Part shown: positions 5,831 through 5,940 of the stretch, piece by piece | Layout of the letters: each line of letters begins with the position of its first letter | How positions within the stretch are numbered: position 1 is the stretch's first letter | Notes under the pieces: generated by a model | Seen by the model: only the letters and a program-made list of their open reading frames with translations | What the model was told of the DNA's origin: nothing | Databases searched by the model: none | Source: an uncultured Selenomonadales bacterium | Lineage (GTDB): Bacteria > Bacillota_C > Negativicutes > Selenomonadales > Selenomonadaceae | Assembly (NCBI GenBank): GCA_946407175.1 | Contig: CAMJNB010000100.1 | Span: 1-5,940 of the forward strand | Reading direction: 5' to 3' | DNA length: 5,940 nt | Program-made: the position numbers and the translations under genes

Positions 5831-5860
5831 ATCGATAGTGGCTAGATCGATAGTAGATAG
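5820..5860. repeat. ATCGAT-type octamer array spanning the HAD gene stop codon
   Basis: AGATCGATAGATCGATAG at 5821-5838 is identical to bases 9-26. TAGTGGCTAGATCGATAG at 5836-5853 matches bases 1-18 with one difference. TAGATAG (5854-5860) is a further degenerate copy. The array starts inside the preceding gene: GAT CGA TAG from the repeat encodes its last two residues (Asp-Arg) and stop. TAG occurs in all three forward frames (5820, 5828, 5836). Unlike the copy at the start of the window, it lacks the CCATCGAT half and so cannot form the same long hairpin. Confidence 0.9.
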
Positions 5861-5864
5861 TTGT

Positions 5865-5871
5865 GAGGGAG
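5865..5871 (+). promoter_or_regulatory. Ribosome binding site of the 3'-terminal partial gene
   Basis: GAGGGAG lies 6 nt before the TTG at 5878 and, together with the similarity of the encoded peptide to the previous gene's N-terminus, decides this start. Confidence 0.75.
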
Positions 5872-5877
5872 ATAAAT

Positions 5878-5940
5878 TTGAAGAAAAAAATTTTATCCGC
5901 AATTTTCGCAGGCTTGATGACGTTTAATCTTTTCGGCAAC
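5878..5940 (+). CDS. Partial exported protein, probable tandem paralogue of the HAD phosphatase
   Basis: Only the first 21 codons are present; the frame is open to the window end. From the TTG start the peptide reads (M)KKKILSAIFAGLMTFNLFGN, a signal peptide with a basic start and hydrophobic core. Aligned with residues 3-23 of the preceding HAD protein (LKKKILTALFAGILSF...), most positions are identical or conservative, and 49 of 63 bases match by hand count. This suggests a duplicated gene, but only the signal peptide is visible, so the mature protein could differ. Start supported by GAGGGAG 6 nt upstream. Confidence 0.7.
   Translation, partial: MKKKILSAIFAGLMTFNLFGN

Overview
The window reads as a compact bacterial chromosome segment with every gene on the + strand: six complete genes and the first 63 bases of a seventh. 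Moderate-to-low GC by eye, purine-rich Shine-Dalgarno sites, frequent TTG starts (three of seven genes) and an acpS/nnr neighbourhood next to a flagellar motor gene suggest a motile member of the Bacillota. A didermic lineage such as the Negativicutes is possible, but that is a guess; no rRNA or other diagnostic marker is present.

Layout: (1) motB, stator protein of the flagellar motor, probably the downstream partner of a motA lying just outside the window. (2) acpS, holo-acyl-carrier-protein synthase. (3) A spacer with a possible terminator and a possible promoter. (4) A methyltransferase of the leucine carboxyl methyltransferase (LCMT/PPM) type carrying what looks like a Sec signal peptide. 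(5) A MmcQ/YjbR-family protein with an extra N-terminal region. (6) nnr, a fused NAD(P)HX epimerase/dehydratase that repairs damaged nicotinamide cofactors. (7) A secreted HAD-superfamily phosphatase. (8) The start of a further gene whose signal peptide closely resembles that of the phosphatase, so probably a tandem paralogue.

acpS and nnr are often neighbours in Bacillota; here two genes separate them. The remaining products do not form one obvious pathway: motor, cofactor and carrier-protein housekeeping, then a group of exported enzymes.

The most unusual feature lies between the genes. Five of the six gene-to-gene spacers, plus the leader of motB, hold short degenerate tandem repeats. Three are heptamers built on AGCT, two are octamer-based on ATCGAT, and one is a ~17-bp unit built on TTAA-like sequence. 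The cores are palindromic, the periods are not multiples of three, and most arrays place stop codons in all three forward frames. Two arrays run into the coding sequence before them and supply its last codons and stop. The only spacer without an array (1273-1381) is also the only one with recognisable transcription signals. No mobile element, CRISPR array, tRNA or rRNA was found.
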